A stretch of DNA of 64,000 nucleotides from Combretum micranthum (lineage: Eukaryota; Streptophyta; Magnoliopsida; Myrtales; Combretaceae). Position numbers and translations under genes: made by a program. The stretch spans positions 558,001 to 622,000 of the forward strand of contig JAMXBD010000632.1 in the NCBI GenBank assembly GCA_024138025.1. Reading direction: 5' to 3'. Positions 32,772-43,819 of the stretch are shown here, one piece after another. Below the pieces are notes generated by a model. It had not been told where the DNA came from. It was given only the letters and a program-made list of their open reading frames with translations, and ran no database searches. How positions within the stretch are numbered: the first letter of the stretch is position 1; each line of letters starts with the position of its first letter.

Positions 32772-35335
32772 ACCCTTCTTAATTTGCAATTTTAAAACTC
32801 CTTCTAAATCGTTCGAATTTTTTATTAGCATTGCTTTTTCCTTTGTATTGACAAATTTAAGTTGAGTTTTCTCCTTCTTATAGCAAAGTCCCAATAAAGT
32901 GATGCCATAACTCAATATGTTTTGTCCTTTCATGAAATATTGGATTCTTCGTCATAGCAATTCTTGACATACTATCACAATGGATGATTATGGGGGCATC
33001 TTGGCTTTGACTTAAATCTGATAAAGTTCTTCTTAACCATATTGTTTCACATGCTGCATCTGTGACTACTATATATTCTGCTTTAGATGAAGATAATGAT
33101 ACCGTTTGTTGTTTCTTTGAAGACCAAGATATAATATTTGATCTCATAGCAAATACATGTCCATTTGTGCTTTTCCAATCATCAATTGATCCTACCTAAT
33201 TACTATTTGTATATCTAATAGGCTTCAATTCTTTTTCTTTCACAAAATGAATACCATAAATTTTGTTCCTTATAAATATTGCAATATCCTCTTGGTTGCT
33301 ATACATATACCTTCTTAAGCAATTTTCCATTTAAGAATGCTAATTTGACATCGAGTTGATGTATCAGTAATTCCAACTAAGCTACCAATGCAAGGACAAT
33401 TCTTATGGTCGCCATACATGCAACTATCGCAAATGTTTCATTGAAATCAATGCCTAATTGTTGAGAATATCCCTTGGCAACAAGACTAGCTTTATGCTTT
33501 TTCATTGAACCATCTTCTCCAAATTTAGTTTTGTAAACCCATTTTAATCCAATAACTTCTTTATCTTTTGGAAGATCAACAAGCTTCTAATTATGATTCT
33601 TAACAATGGTTGTCATCTCATCATCCATGGCTTTTATCCATATTTATTCCTTTGTTACTTCTTCATACTTTTGTGGTTTACAAGAGAAAAATGCAAACTT
33701 ATAGGATTCATAATATCTTGTAGGGAACATACCTTTTTTATTTGACTTTCTGATTCTAGATAAAATTCATGTGTGCCTACCGGTGCTAATGTGCTTATAC
33801 TAGGTGAGGTACTTGAAGAATAAGAGGAATTTGATCCTAAACTTGATTGAGGATCTAATTCTATAACATTAGATCTTAGAGGCAAAATTCTTTCGTCAAA
33901 TATAACATCTTTGAAATAATCAACTCATTTTTCATTGAATTGAAAAGACGACATCCTTTTGATTCATCATTGTAACCAATGAAAACATACTTTTCTTCTT
34001 TCTCATCAAACTTTTCTCTCTTCTATGATGGAGTGAGAGAATATGCAATACATCCAAAAAATTTCAAATGAATAACTTAAGGTTTCCTTTTACACCAAGC
34101 CTGATAAGGAGTTTTATTAAGAGCTATTTTTGTAGGCAATCTATTTAAATATATACTGTAGTATTAGCTACTTCAGACCAATAGCTCTTTGGAAGACTCT
34201 TCTAAGTTAGCATGCTCCTAGCCATCTCCACTATAGTATGATCTTTCGTTCAGCAACACTATTTTGTTGCGGTGTATGTTGCACAGTCAATTGTCTTTTG
34301 ATTCCCACATCTTTGCAATAATTTTAGAGCTCATTGGATCTGTATTCACTTTTATGATCAATTCTCAAAATTTTCAAATTGTTTTTACTTTGTCTTTTTA
34401 CCATAGCTTTAAATTTAAGGAGAGTAGCAAATGCTTTTGACTTTTTCTTTAAGAAATATATCCACTTCATCCTTATATAATCATCAATAAACAAAATAAA
34501 ATACCTATTACCATTTAAGGATCGTATTATTATTGGTCTAAATGTATCAAAATGAGCCAACTTCAATGGAACTTTAGCTCTATATGATGTCTTTGGGAAT
34601 GGCAAATGATGCATTTGCCATATACGCATCCTTTACATACTTTCTTAGGTGATGAAATATTTGGTAATCTAATCACCATATTTTTCTTCTTCAACAAATG
34701 AAGTCTCTTAAAATTCAAATGGCCATATCTCAAATGCCATAATTGTGATTCATCATTTTCACACTGTGTAAAGCATATTCTTCATTAAGAGGTATGGATA
34801 ATGAAAAACTTTGCTCATATTCATCTTTACTTTTGTCACAATATAATTCTTCTTCTTATCAGTAATAATACACTCACTATTATCAAAATTTACCACAAAA
34901 CCTCTTTGTAATAATTGGCCAACAATCAATAAATTTTGAGTTAATTTAGGGATAAGGAATGTCATAGATAAGTTTAGAAATACCTCCTTTAGTGTCAATA
35001 GCATTAACTCCTTTTCCAGAAAATTCATAAGTTTTGCCATCTCCAATCTTCAATTCAGATTTGAATTCATCATCAAACTCAACAAATAGTTATTTATTCC
35101 CAATCATGTGATTACTGCATCCACTATCAACATATCGGATATTCTCAAATGATTGCTCAGCAATCATATAGGATTAAAATACCTACTTATCTTGATTTTC
35201 TTCATAAAAAACTTGCATTTCTATCTTCTTCTTGATTTTTATAATAACAATCCCTATGAGAATGATAGATTTCTACATCATTTACATTTAAAATGACAAT
35301 CCTTTGAATCATGCCCATTTTTTTGCATATTTTTC
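32772..35335 (-). pseudogene. Ty1/copia polyprotein remnant (nucleocapsid to RNase H)
   Basis: Copia elements encode gag, protease, integrase, reverse transcriptase and RNase H in that order. Reading leftward: a zinc-knuckle remnant NGHDSKDCHFKCK (35270-35320), protease with VDSGCSNHMIG (35100-35131), gag-pre-integrase NFDNSECIITDKKKN (34820-34900), integrase core with HFDTF, NGNRYFILFIDDY and RIDHKSEY (34324-34600) and QQNSVAERK (34244-34275), so the three acidic positions are visible; the linker FYLESESQ (33740-33770); the start of reverse transcriptase (WVYKTKFGEDGS, IHQLDVKLAFLNG, 33330-33560); then directly the RNase H (SMAITKNPIF-type block with FHERTKHIEL, 32900-33250). The reverse transcriptase core with its YxDD box is deleted. 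Many stops. Gag is missing at the right. Confidence 0.9.
32878..33290 (-). pseudogene. copia RNase H domain
   Basis: Longest open piece of the copia remnant: NIISWSSKKQQTVSLSSSKA then EYIVVTDAACETIWLRR, an HCDSMSRIAM core and FHERTKHIELWHHF. Upstream it continues, through one stop, into GSIDDWKSTNGHVF. It joins reverse-transcriptase sequence at about 33290 across an internal deletion. Confidence 0.85.
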
Positions 35336-35339
35336 ATTG

Positions 35340-36590
35340 GGATTAATTACTCCTCGTGTTGGATACTTTGTCCTCATCTCTTCTTCTAGCTCCCAAGTAG
35401 CTTCTTATTCAAATTGATTCCTCAATTATACCTTTACATATTTGATCACCCGCCTTCTTAAAATCTGTTCTTTGATGTCAACAATCCTTACTAGATTTTC
35501 AATTGTAGAGAGATTTGTTGCACTTCCAATAGTTCCAAAGCTACTATCTGTTCAGGATCTTTCACATACTTTCTTAACATAGACACATGGAACATGTTAT
35601 ATACTCCATCTAACTAAGCGATAAAGCTAATATAAAAGCCACATCGCCTATTCTTACTAGAATTTCATAAGATCCTACATATCTAGGGTTTAACTTGCCC
35701 CTTAAATCAAATCTGACAACATCCTTGGTTGGCGAGATCTTAAGCATGACATATTCTCCTTCTTAAAATTCTAAAGGTCTCCTCCCCTTATCCGCATAGC
35801 TTTTCTAATAGCTTTAAGCTGCTTGCAACTTCTGTTTAATTGCTTTCACCTTATCAATAGCATCTTATATCAGCTCTGATCCCAAAATCTATATGTCACC
35901 TACTTCATCCCAATGAATTAGCGACCAGCATTCTCTACTATGCAAAGCTTCATCAGGTGGCATGCCAAGCAATGCTAGATAACTATTATTATAGGCAAAC
36001 TCCACTAAAGGCAAGTGCCATCCCAATTACCTTCAAAACCTAAAGCTCATGCTCTCAACATGTCTTCCTAAATCTGGATGGTCCACTCAGATTGTCCATC
36101 TGTCTGAAGATGATAAGTAGTACTAAAACAACTTTAGTACCTAAAGCTTTATGTAGAATTTTCCAAAATCTTCCAACAAATCCGGTATCTCTATCCGGTA
36201 CGATGGTTACTAGTATTCTAATTAATCTCACTATCTCTTTGATGTATAACTTTGTTAATTGATCCAATCGGTATCCGGTCTTAATCGTATAAAGTGTACT
36301 ACCTTTGTAAGTCTGTCCACAATTACCCATACTGAATCAAACTTTTCTCTTGTTGTAGGTAGAGTAGTAACAAAATCCATGGTTATGTGCTCCCACTTCT
36401 ACTAAGGTACTAGTAAAGGTTTTAATTCATTTGCTGGTCTCCTATGCTCAAGATTGATCAACTAGCATGTATAGCACTTGGATACATACTCGACAATCTC
36501 TTTTTTCATGTTATTCCACCAATACAATTTTTTCAAATCATGATACATCTTGTTGCTTGGATAGAATAACCAAAGTAATGTTCTTCTTTC
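35340..36590 (-). pseudogene. gypsy integrase and chromodomain-type C-terminus
   Basis: The zinc-binding part is visible as [16 protein letters not shown]...YVSKCYTC (36470-36570). The core keeps the first Asp in MDFVTTLP (36365-36390), the second in IVPDRDTGF (36175-36215) and, one frame over, a Glu in TDGQSEWTIQ (36065-36110). The tail reads DLRGKLNPRYVGSYEIL (35640-35700), then IKYVKV and EATWELEEEMRTKYP (35350-35450). The core ORF 36055-36330 is the longest open piece. Confidence 0.85.
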
Positions 36591-36879
36591 AATAACTCCT
36601 TCTTAAGCTCTCCTTGGTCTGGCACATATAACCTTCCTTTATATCTCAGGATACCTTCTTCATCAAAATGAAATTCAGTTGCTCTGCCTACTTCCATTCT
36701 CTTCTCTATCTCCTGTATGCTTGGATCATTTACTTGTACTGCTTTGATCCTTTCTACAATAGTAGGCTAAATCTGTAGGTTTGCCAATCTTGCACCCACT
36801 TATCTAGTCACTATCTTCAATTCAAGCTTCCTCATATCATCTATTAGGTGACGTTCAGAAGTAATCAAAGCTGCAAGAT

Positions 36880-37431
36880 TCCACTCGCTTTCTACTCAAG
36901 GCATCTATTACTACATTCACCTTTCTAGGTTGCTCCCGAATATCCACATCATAATCTTTTATCAACTCCAACAATCTCCATTGTCTCATATTCAGCTCTC
37001 TCTGGATAAAGATGTATTTCAGACTTTATGATCCGTATATACTTTTCATCTTTCTCCATATAGATAGTGTCTCCACAACTTCAAAACATGAACCACTGCT
37101 GCTAGTTTCAGATCATGTGTAAAGTAATTCTTTTCGTAGGGTTTCAGCTGTCTGGAAGCATAGGCTATCACCCTACCTCCTTACTTCAACATATAACCTA
37201 ACCCTTGTATAGAGGTATCACTATAGATAGCATACTCCTTACCATTTACTGGTAAGGTTAGAACCGGTGCATATACTAGATTTTTCTTCAACTACTGGAA
37301 GCTGTTTTCATAGCTCTCATCCCATTCATATTTTACCCATGTCTGTGTCAGTCTAGTTAAAGGACTTACAATCTTGGAAGAATCTTCCACGAATCTTCTA
37401 TAATATCTTGCCATTCCTAGAAAACTTCTAA
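36880..37431 (-). pseudogene. gypsy RNase H domain
   Basis: Reads RFVEDSSKIVSPLTRLTQTW (37320-37390), then GKEYAIYSDTSIQGLGYML (37185-37250) with the expected Asp, [16 protein letters not shown] (37120-37170), [15 protein letters not shown] (37065-37115) and NVVIDALSRKRVES (36895-36940). Stops and one shift interrupt it. Confidence 0.8.
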
Positions 37432-38587
37432 TTATGACACACTTATATGAGTTGGGCATTCTACTACTACTTTCACTTTTTTAAGATCCACTACAATTTC
37501 ATTTCCATCAATAACATGTCTTAAGAAAGATACTTGCTCTGACGAGAACTCATACTTCATGAACTTAGCATGCAACTTCTCATCCCGCAATCTAGTCAAA
37601 ACTAACCTGAGATGTTTTTCATGTTCTTCCTTCATTTTAAAACACACCAAAACATCATCTATAAAGACCACTGTGAACAAATCTAAATAATCTATGAAGA
37701 TTCGGTTCATAAGGTCCATAAAGACACCTGGTGCATTGATAAGATCAAATGGCAGACTACAAATCCATAATGTCCGTATTTGGGTCCTGAAAGCTATCTT
37801 CTGTATATCCTTTACTTGAACCTGTAGCTAGTGATATCCTGATCTAGGATCAATCTTTGATAATACCTTTGCTCCTGCCAACTGGTCAAACATATCTCTA
37901 TTCTTGGCAACGAGTACATATTCTTGATAGTCACTTGTTTTAACTCTCTGTAATCTATATATAGCCTCATGCTACCAACATTTTTCTTTACAAATAGAGC
38001 TGGAGCTCCCTAGAGCGACACAATAAATTTCTTCTTAAGCAAATCTTCTAACTGAACCTTGAGCTCTACAAGTCCCGTTGGAGCCATACGATATGGTATC
38101 TTAAATATGGGTAAGGTACCTGGCACCAAATCAATACAAAACTCCACTTCCTCTTTAATGGTAACCCTAGTAAATCTTTTGGAAAAACATTCGGGTATTC
38201 ACATACAACCAGTATCCATGTAAGATATTTCCTTTGTTCACTTTCTATCATCATAACTGCCATAGCTAATGTTGACCTTCTCCACGACTCATATGTAGGT
38301 AGAGTTGTAGGTCTCTGCACTTCAAGCTTATGTATAAATTTATCTCCATTTAGTAGGTTAAACTCCACTACCAGGTTGTAACAATCAGTCACATCATGAT
38401 ACTTCACCAACCAATCTACTCCCAAAATTATATCAAAGTCCACCATGTCCAAGACTACTAGGTTTTCAAGTAGATATCTATCTTCTATCTCTATATCCAC
38501 ATCTCTACAAATTCTATTCAACATAGCTCCACTCCCCAAAGCTATCTGTAAACATACCTTTAACTTCCTCCTCACTAACTTTCCCAA
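37432..38587 (-). pseudogene. gypsy protease tail and reverse transcriptase
   Basis: 38190-38587 reads VVLDMVDFDIILGVDWLVKY, the typical end of the chromovirus protease domain, then KYLT...[16 protein letters not shown]. Reverse transcriptase follows in shifted frames: GAPALFVKKN (near 38000), MRLYIDYREL, LPRIDMFDQLAGAKVLSKID (37850-37930), and the palm with FIDDVLVC (37645-37668), where FIDD takes the place of the catalytic YxDD box. It continues KYEFSSEQVSFLRHVI to 37432. Frameshifts are near 38066, 37900 and 37720. Confidence 0.9.
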
Positions 38588-38660
38588 TTATTCACTACCC
38601 CACTCATCATTACTCACCGTCCTAAGGAATTCATAACTTAGATCTAGTAAAATTCACAAC

Positions 38661-38677
38661 CTAATCTCTTATACCAA
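38661..38677 (-). promoter_or_regulatory. gypsy primer-binding site (initiator Met tRNA type)
   Basis: Minus strand TTGGTATAAGAGATTAG matches the usual TGGTATCAGAGC start with one change (A for C) in the first eight bases. It is 7 bp from the LTR end at 38684. Confidence 0.75.
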
Positions 38678-38683
38678 TTAAGA

Positions 38684-40459
38684 TGTAATGCCCTAAATTG
38701 AAGGCATTATAACCCACTACATGTCCTTACTAGAGATGGACATGCTAAAGCTATTATTTTACTAATCCACAAATATAGATATAATTATCAGTCACTCGCA
38801 TAAAGAGATACCTGTTTTAAAAACATTTCATAACACTAAAACTTTAATTTCTTAGTTGGCATAAACTAAAAGCCAACTGAAATCAAACTCAATACATTAG
38901 AAAGAAAAGATCATAAAATTTTAGAATTTACAAAAGAAATATAAAACTTCACGTGATCTTCAAATAGTTATCTTTAATTCAAAGCAAATCTAAAAGTCAA
39001 AAGAATAATCAGGTTCACTAACGTCTTTCCCATACTCCACATAGACATCATATCCAGACAGATTCAACACTACGGGATCATCACCTGCATTGAAAAATAG
39101 AAAGAAATGAGCACAAAGGCCCAATATGCCAAACCGCAAACACATGCACATGAACATGCATTATACAATTTCAAATACAACTTAATAGCTAATGCAGCAA
39201 ATACAAATTATTATCTTTGATTAGCCAATAGACAACACAATTTAGAACCATCTGCAACTAGTTCTAAACGTAAAGTAACTCATGACTCCATGAAAGCAAG
39301 TTTTATATACAAAATGCTTTGATACATATATATATTGGTGTTGGGTACTCCTACACACCCTAGGTACCATACTCATACCACTCTTAGACTATTAGAATCA
39401 TCTTTGTGCACGATTTCACTCTGGACAACGACACACACAGATCTTTAGGGTGCCGTCCTAATAGCAACGGTACTCTCAATCTATTAGACCCAGCCAAAGA
39501 CAAGCAGTAAATCAATTTTAAACCTACAATTACAAGCAAAAAACAAGGAAAGGACGTACCTAAAGTTACTTTAGGAGCATAAACCCTAATGTCACAAAAA
39601 ACACCTTATCATAATAAGCAAAACTATTTCAAAACTTGTTTCCATAAAACAATCATATTCTTCTTATCATCTAAACCCTAATTTGAAAAGAACTAGGTTT
39701 GTACATAGCTTCCTCCTTTGATTGTAAATCACAAATTCTCCAATCACCGATTTAGGGTTTTCTCTAAATTTCCTCCAAAACTTGACTCCCTTCAATATAA
39801 ATCAAGCAATTTTGAAAAATTAAATTTTTAGATCACTAACAGAATAGAAAAGATTCAACTTACCTCTTTCCTTGTTTCTTCTTCCTCCTTGAAGCAAAAT
39901 AGGAAATCTGCAACAAGACTTAGGGTTTTTCTCCAAATCTCCCTTCAAAACCAAAACAAAACTTTAAGAAGAGATTATTTCCTTTAAATCTCTAAAGAAT
40001 TAAAGAGGATCAACTCACCTTGATCTTCATTCTTGATCTCCCTTGTTGAAAAGATCATAGACAGAGAGGTTTTGAGAGATTTCTAAGGCTTAAGAATGAT
40101 TTTGGAGAAGAAGGAAGGCTAGGTTACAAAGAAGACTTGAAAAAACCTTTTCAATTTCCGTATAGGAAAGGTTGGTGACTTAGGGAAGAAGGCTGACGGC
40201 CTAAACTCTCGAATATGAAATTCTAGCCAAAGATAGCCAGGGCAGTACTGGTGGCATATAAATATAAGGTTGGGGGCGTACCCATGCAAGGCCAGTGACT
40301 TTGGGGCAACTTTGGCCTACGTCTCCTTGTCTTCAATCACTTGTCTGCAATTTGACAAAATACACATGTACACATATTAAGATGAACCATAAAGTCCTCT
40401 TATTTGTCAAGAAATGATACTTTTGCTCTTTATTATAAATTATTTATCATTATATTACA
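38684..40459 (-). repeat. gypsy 5' LTR (minus strand, 1776 bp)
   Basis: On the minus strand the LTR starts TGTAATATAATG (40459) and ends AGGGCATTACA (38684). Both ends match the solo LTR at 43825-45893 (TGTAATATACAAG ... GGGCATTGCA). It carries a TATA-like box (plus coordinates 40256-40268), donor-like sites AAG|GTGAGT (40019/40018), GAG|GTAAGT (39864/39863) and TAG|GTACGT (39560/39559), the acceptor-like box GCTCATTTC...CAATGCAG|GT (39086), a short acidic frame (38990-39085), and a hairpin AGTTGGC...GCCAACT (38854-38878). No partner 3' LTR is in the window. Confidence 0.8.
38990..39085 (-). other. conserved acidic short frame after the LTR acceptor-like box
   Basis: Reading from the G of CAG|GT, 31 codons then TAG: GDDPVVLNLSGYDVYVEYG, KDVSEPDYSFDF. 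The equivalent segment of the solo LTR (45399-45500) encodes a related peptide with the shared pattern GYD-Y---G-D-S-PDY and a stop two to four codons later. Several differences at shared residues are third-position only (GAT/GAC, TAT/TAC, GGA/GGT). This may be a spliced micro-exon of the LTR transcript. It has no ATG of its own. Confidence 0.4.
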
Positions 40460-41030
40460 AATACTATATTGTATGTTTTTTCTTGAGAGTAGGCCATAAA
40501 AGCCAAAATCCACAGCATATTGTACCCTATAAAAATCGCTTTCTTTGGGGTCATTTTACAAATTCCCCCAATAGGCCATAAAAGTAAAAACCAAAGTCCT
40601 CCAACCATTTTACAACTTCCCTCCTTGCGGCGATTTTTAGCCAGTATCAGTACTAAGGCTAAGTTACAGTCACCGTGATACGGTCAAATCTAAAAGCTTA
40701 TTACTTATAGCTATTAATTTATTACTTGATAGAGATATCAAAGTATTATTATTTTTTTTTTTTTCTTTCAGGAGTAGGGGTAAGGAAATAAAATATATAT
40801 ATATATATTACTTAAAAAATTTACAAAAATACGGTCATTCAGGAAAAAAAAAAAAAAAAACCTTTCAAATCGTGTTTTAAAGACATCACTTTTATAATTT
40901 TTTTTAAATGATACTTTTTATTTGCTTAACCGAGAAATAGGCCGTATCCCCATTTTTTAATAAAATATTGTGTTTTGTATGATTCCTTAATCTTTGTAGC
41001 CATTTTTTAATTACCGTTTAAAATTCCTCC

Positions 41031-41061
<31 letters not shown>

Positions 41062-41918
41062 TATTTTATTCGTCTGATACTTTAATCCCTCCTTTTATTC
41101 TGATGCTTGCCAGTTGCCAAGCCAAACTTCCTCCCAGTTTATTCACTTCACTGAATAAATAAGATTGTAATGAAATTCCTATTATAAGGAGTTAAATAGA
41201 GCTATAATAGGATTTTTTTATTAATTTTTATTTAAATGATTTTAAAAAAATAGTTTCAACATTGAATTTGTATTTTAGGTTTGAATAAAGAATGACTATT
41301 CAATATTTTGTGTGATATAAATTTATTATAGAATCGTTACTTAATGAACTAAATGTTATAATAACTATTCCTAAAGATTAAGGCTATAATGGACGAGCAA
41401 TCCATATTGTACTTTTATCCAATCTCGTAATCTTATTTAGCTATTTTTTAATCCCCTTTCCCAAATCCCTCCAGTTTCCTATTCATCTGCTCTTTATAGA
41501 TGTTCTTAATATCCTTTCCAAAATCTTATGTAGCCTACTTTTTAGTTCCCTTTCCAAAATCCCTCCTCTGTTATTTTATTCATCTACCTTCTGCTTTTCT
41601 ATTTTATAGCCTTTTTTAGGATAAAAGCAATAAAAGCATAAGAAATATCTGTACCTAGGATTTTTTGCAATTTTGTACCTAATTTTTTTGTTTCTAATAA
41701 TTTAGTGCTTTATTTTTTTAATTTAATTTTATTTTAGTGTCTTTATTAACAGGAAGTTAACAACCATTATTATTATTATTATTTGTAGTGTTTAAACTTT
41801 AGATTAGAAACATTTTAGTTCAGTTCACTAATTAATTGATTAAAATATAATTTTTTAGTTTCCTTAATTGTTATATTAATTTAAAAATTAAAAGAAAATT
41901 GTGTCTTCACTATAAGAT
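40460..41918. other. no gene; AT-rich DNA with short repeats
   Basis: Contains TAGGCCATAAAAG twice (40492, 40573), poly-A and poly-T runs and a (TA)n array (41030-41065). No coding signal. Confidence 0.5.
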
Positions 41919-41923
41919 GTATA

Positions 41924-42123
41924 TGTAGAAGAAAGAGAAGAAACTAAAACTTACATAACCACCATTGATGAGCTTGTAGTAGTAGATGTGCAAGAGAGAA
42001 AAATGTGTGGAATAAATTATTTCAATTGCTCATTCTGATAAGAGTTGTCTATATATATATATATATATATATATGTAGATATGTATGTACAAGTAATAGT
42101 AATAATAAATAAAACTTTAAACA
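41924..42123 (-). repeat. copia 3' LTR
   Basis: Starts (plus) TGTAGAAGAAAGAGAAGAAA and shares GATGAGCTTGTAGTAGTAGA and TAAGAGTTGTCTATATAT with 46618-46824. Contains a (TA)n run (42050-42075). Flanked by GTATA. Confidence 0.9.
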
Positions 42124-43819
42124 CGAAGTTGGATACTCTAGAAGACCCAACTTGGATAAGAAAGAACTTAGTTGCAATTCATCGACAACTTTGGTCATAA
42201 GTTTAGTTAATTGAGTAGCAAAACAAACATGAACTAGGCACAAAAACCCATAAGAAATGTGATCTCACATCATGTAAAGTGAGCGTCAATGTCAATATGT
42301 TTTGTTGAAAAATAAATGGACTACCCACCTTTTACTTCGTTTTGTTCTACTATGTAAACAAAGATTATTTGCAATCATATAAGCGGATTTGCTATTTGTG
42401 AACAAATAAACTGGTAAAATGATGGACACAGATACATGCACTTCTCGGAGTAAACTTTATGACTGAGGCAATGCTTTGATATTTTGCCTTGGTAGATGAA
42501 GTAGATATGGTAGCTTTTTTCTTAGTCTTCCAAGAAATTAGAGAAGGATCAAGAAAAATACAAAACCCTGGCAATGACTTCAATCAACCCGACATGAGCC
42601 CCAATCTACATCTAAATAGCCATATAAATCCAATGAATTTGAAGAAGGAAAGAATGGTCCCTGATCAATAGAGCACTTCAAATGTTTCAAAAGATGACGT
42701 GCTACTTTAAAATGAGTTATGCGAGAAGCAGCCACAAACTGACTTAATTGCTAGATAAAGAAAGCTATATTAAGGCATGTTATGGTCATGTACAAGAGAT
42801 AGCCAACAATTTTTCTATACCGTGTGGGATTGGTAAGAAGCACACTAGATGTATTATCAAGATGCACTTCAAGAGGAAAAAAGACTGCTATCGATTTATA
42901 ACCAGAAAATCCAACATCCTAAAGGATATCCAATAAAAGCTTTCTCTGATGTAAAAAAAGCTTTGAGAGCTATGACAAACCTTTATCCCTAGAAAGAACC
43001 GAATGTCCTTGAGATCTTTTATAGTATAAACTTAATCAAGCTTCTTGTTTATTGTTGCAATCTCTGAAACATTATTACATGCAAATCAACACATCATCTA
43101 CATAGACTAATATTGCCAAGAAATCATTCCCTTATTGTCGAGTAAACAAGTAATAATCAGTTCTTGACTGTTAAAGAACAAATGAATTGCATAAATTGTT
43201 TATTCCATTAGCAAGATGCCTACTTTAATCCATAAAGTAAGCGAACAAGTTTACACACTTGGTTAGGAGTGGCAACAGTATACCCTTCTTACGGTTTCAT
43301 ATATATCTTCATTAATGAAACCATGCAAGAAAGTGTTATTGACATCCAGTTGGTGTACATACCAATTCTTAGCAACCTCTACAGCCAATTACAATTGAAT
43401 AGTAGTTAATTTTGCTACTAGAGAGAAGCTATGTGTGTAATCAATACCTTCGATTTTATTATAGCCTTTTATAACCAATGTCGCTTTATATCTTTTAATA
43501 GAGCCATATGCTTTATATTTAATCTTGTACACCCACTTTGAGCCTATGGGAGTTTTACTTGGTGGTAAGACAACTAAATCTCAGTGTGATTAGATTCGAG
43601 AGCCATTACTTCTTTATTCATTGTCTCCACCCATTTTGGATCACGTTTTGCTTCATGTTAATTATGTGGCTCTCAGATTATAAATGCATTTGCTAAAGAT
43701 GCCACATAATTAAAAGGGTAATGAGTAAATGAATGAGAATTGAACAAAGGATACAAAGATGGGTTTAAGCAATCTTTTGGTTGTGGAAATGTCACATGTG
43801 TTACATTAGCTTATGCATT
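42124..43819 (-). pseudogene. copia reverse transcriptase and RNase H, decayed
   Basis: From right to left: linker PKDCLNPSLYPLFNSHSFTHYPF (43690-43790, read in pieces), DPKWVETMNKEVMALES (43590-43650), GSKWVYKIKYKAYGSIKRY (43490-43550), [20 protein letters not shown] (43310-43370), the catalytic box LVYVDDVLICM (43085-43110), then LYMTITCLNI and LKSLPGFCIFL, SLISWKTKKKATISTSSTKA (42500-42580) of RNase H, and VVDELQLSSFLSKLGLLEYP (42120-42190) just before the LTR. The YVDD box is intact while stops and shifts elsewhere kill the frame. Integrase and protease are absent. Confidence 0.9.

Larger units (their letters stand above)
35340..38600 (-). pseudogene. Ty3/gypsy chromovirus pol, decayed
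   Basis: Pol of a gypsy element reading leftward, in the order protease tail, reverse transcriptase, RNase H, integrase, chromodomain. Frames break repeatedly. The region starts only about 60 bp after the primer-binding site, so gag, the zinc knuckle and the catalytic part of protease are absent. The C-terminal end (EATWELEEEMRTKYP, 35350-35400) runs straight into copia nucleocapsid sequence at about 35335 without any 3' LTR. Details are in the domain entries. Confidence 0.9.

Noticed and set aside
38661..38677. Possible tRNA gene fragment
   Set aside because: It is a retrotransposon primer-binding site next to an LTR; no cloverleaf. The same holds for 46606-46617 and 59531-59547.
41030..41065. 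(TA)n runs here and at 42050, 47078 as promoters
   Set aside because: Simple microsatellites without a downstream gene.
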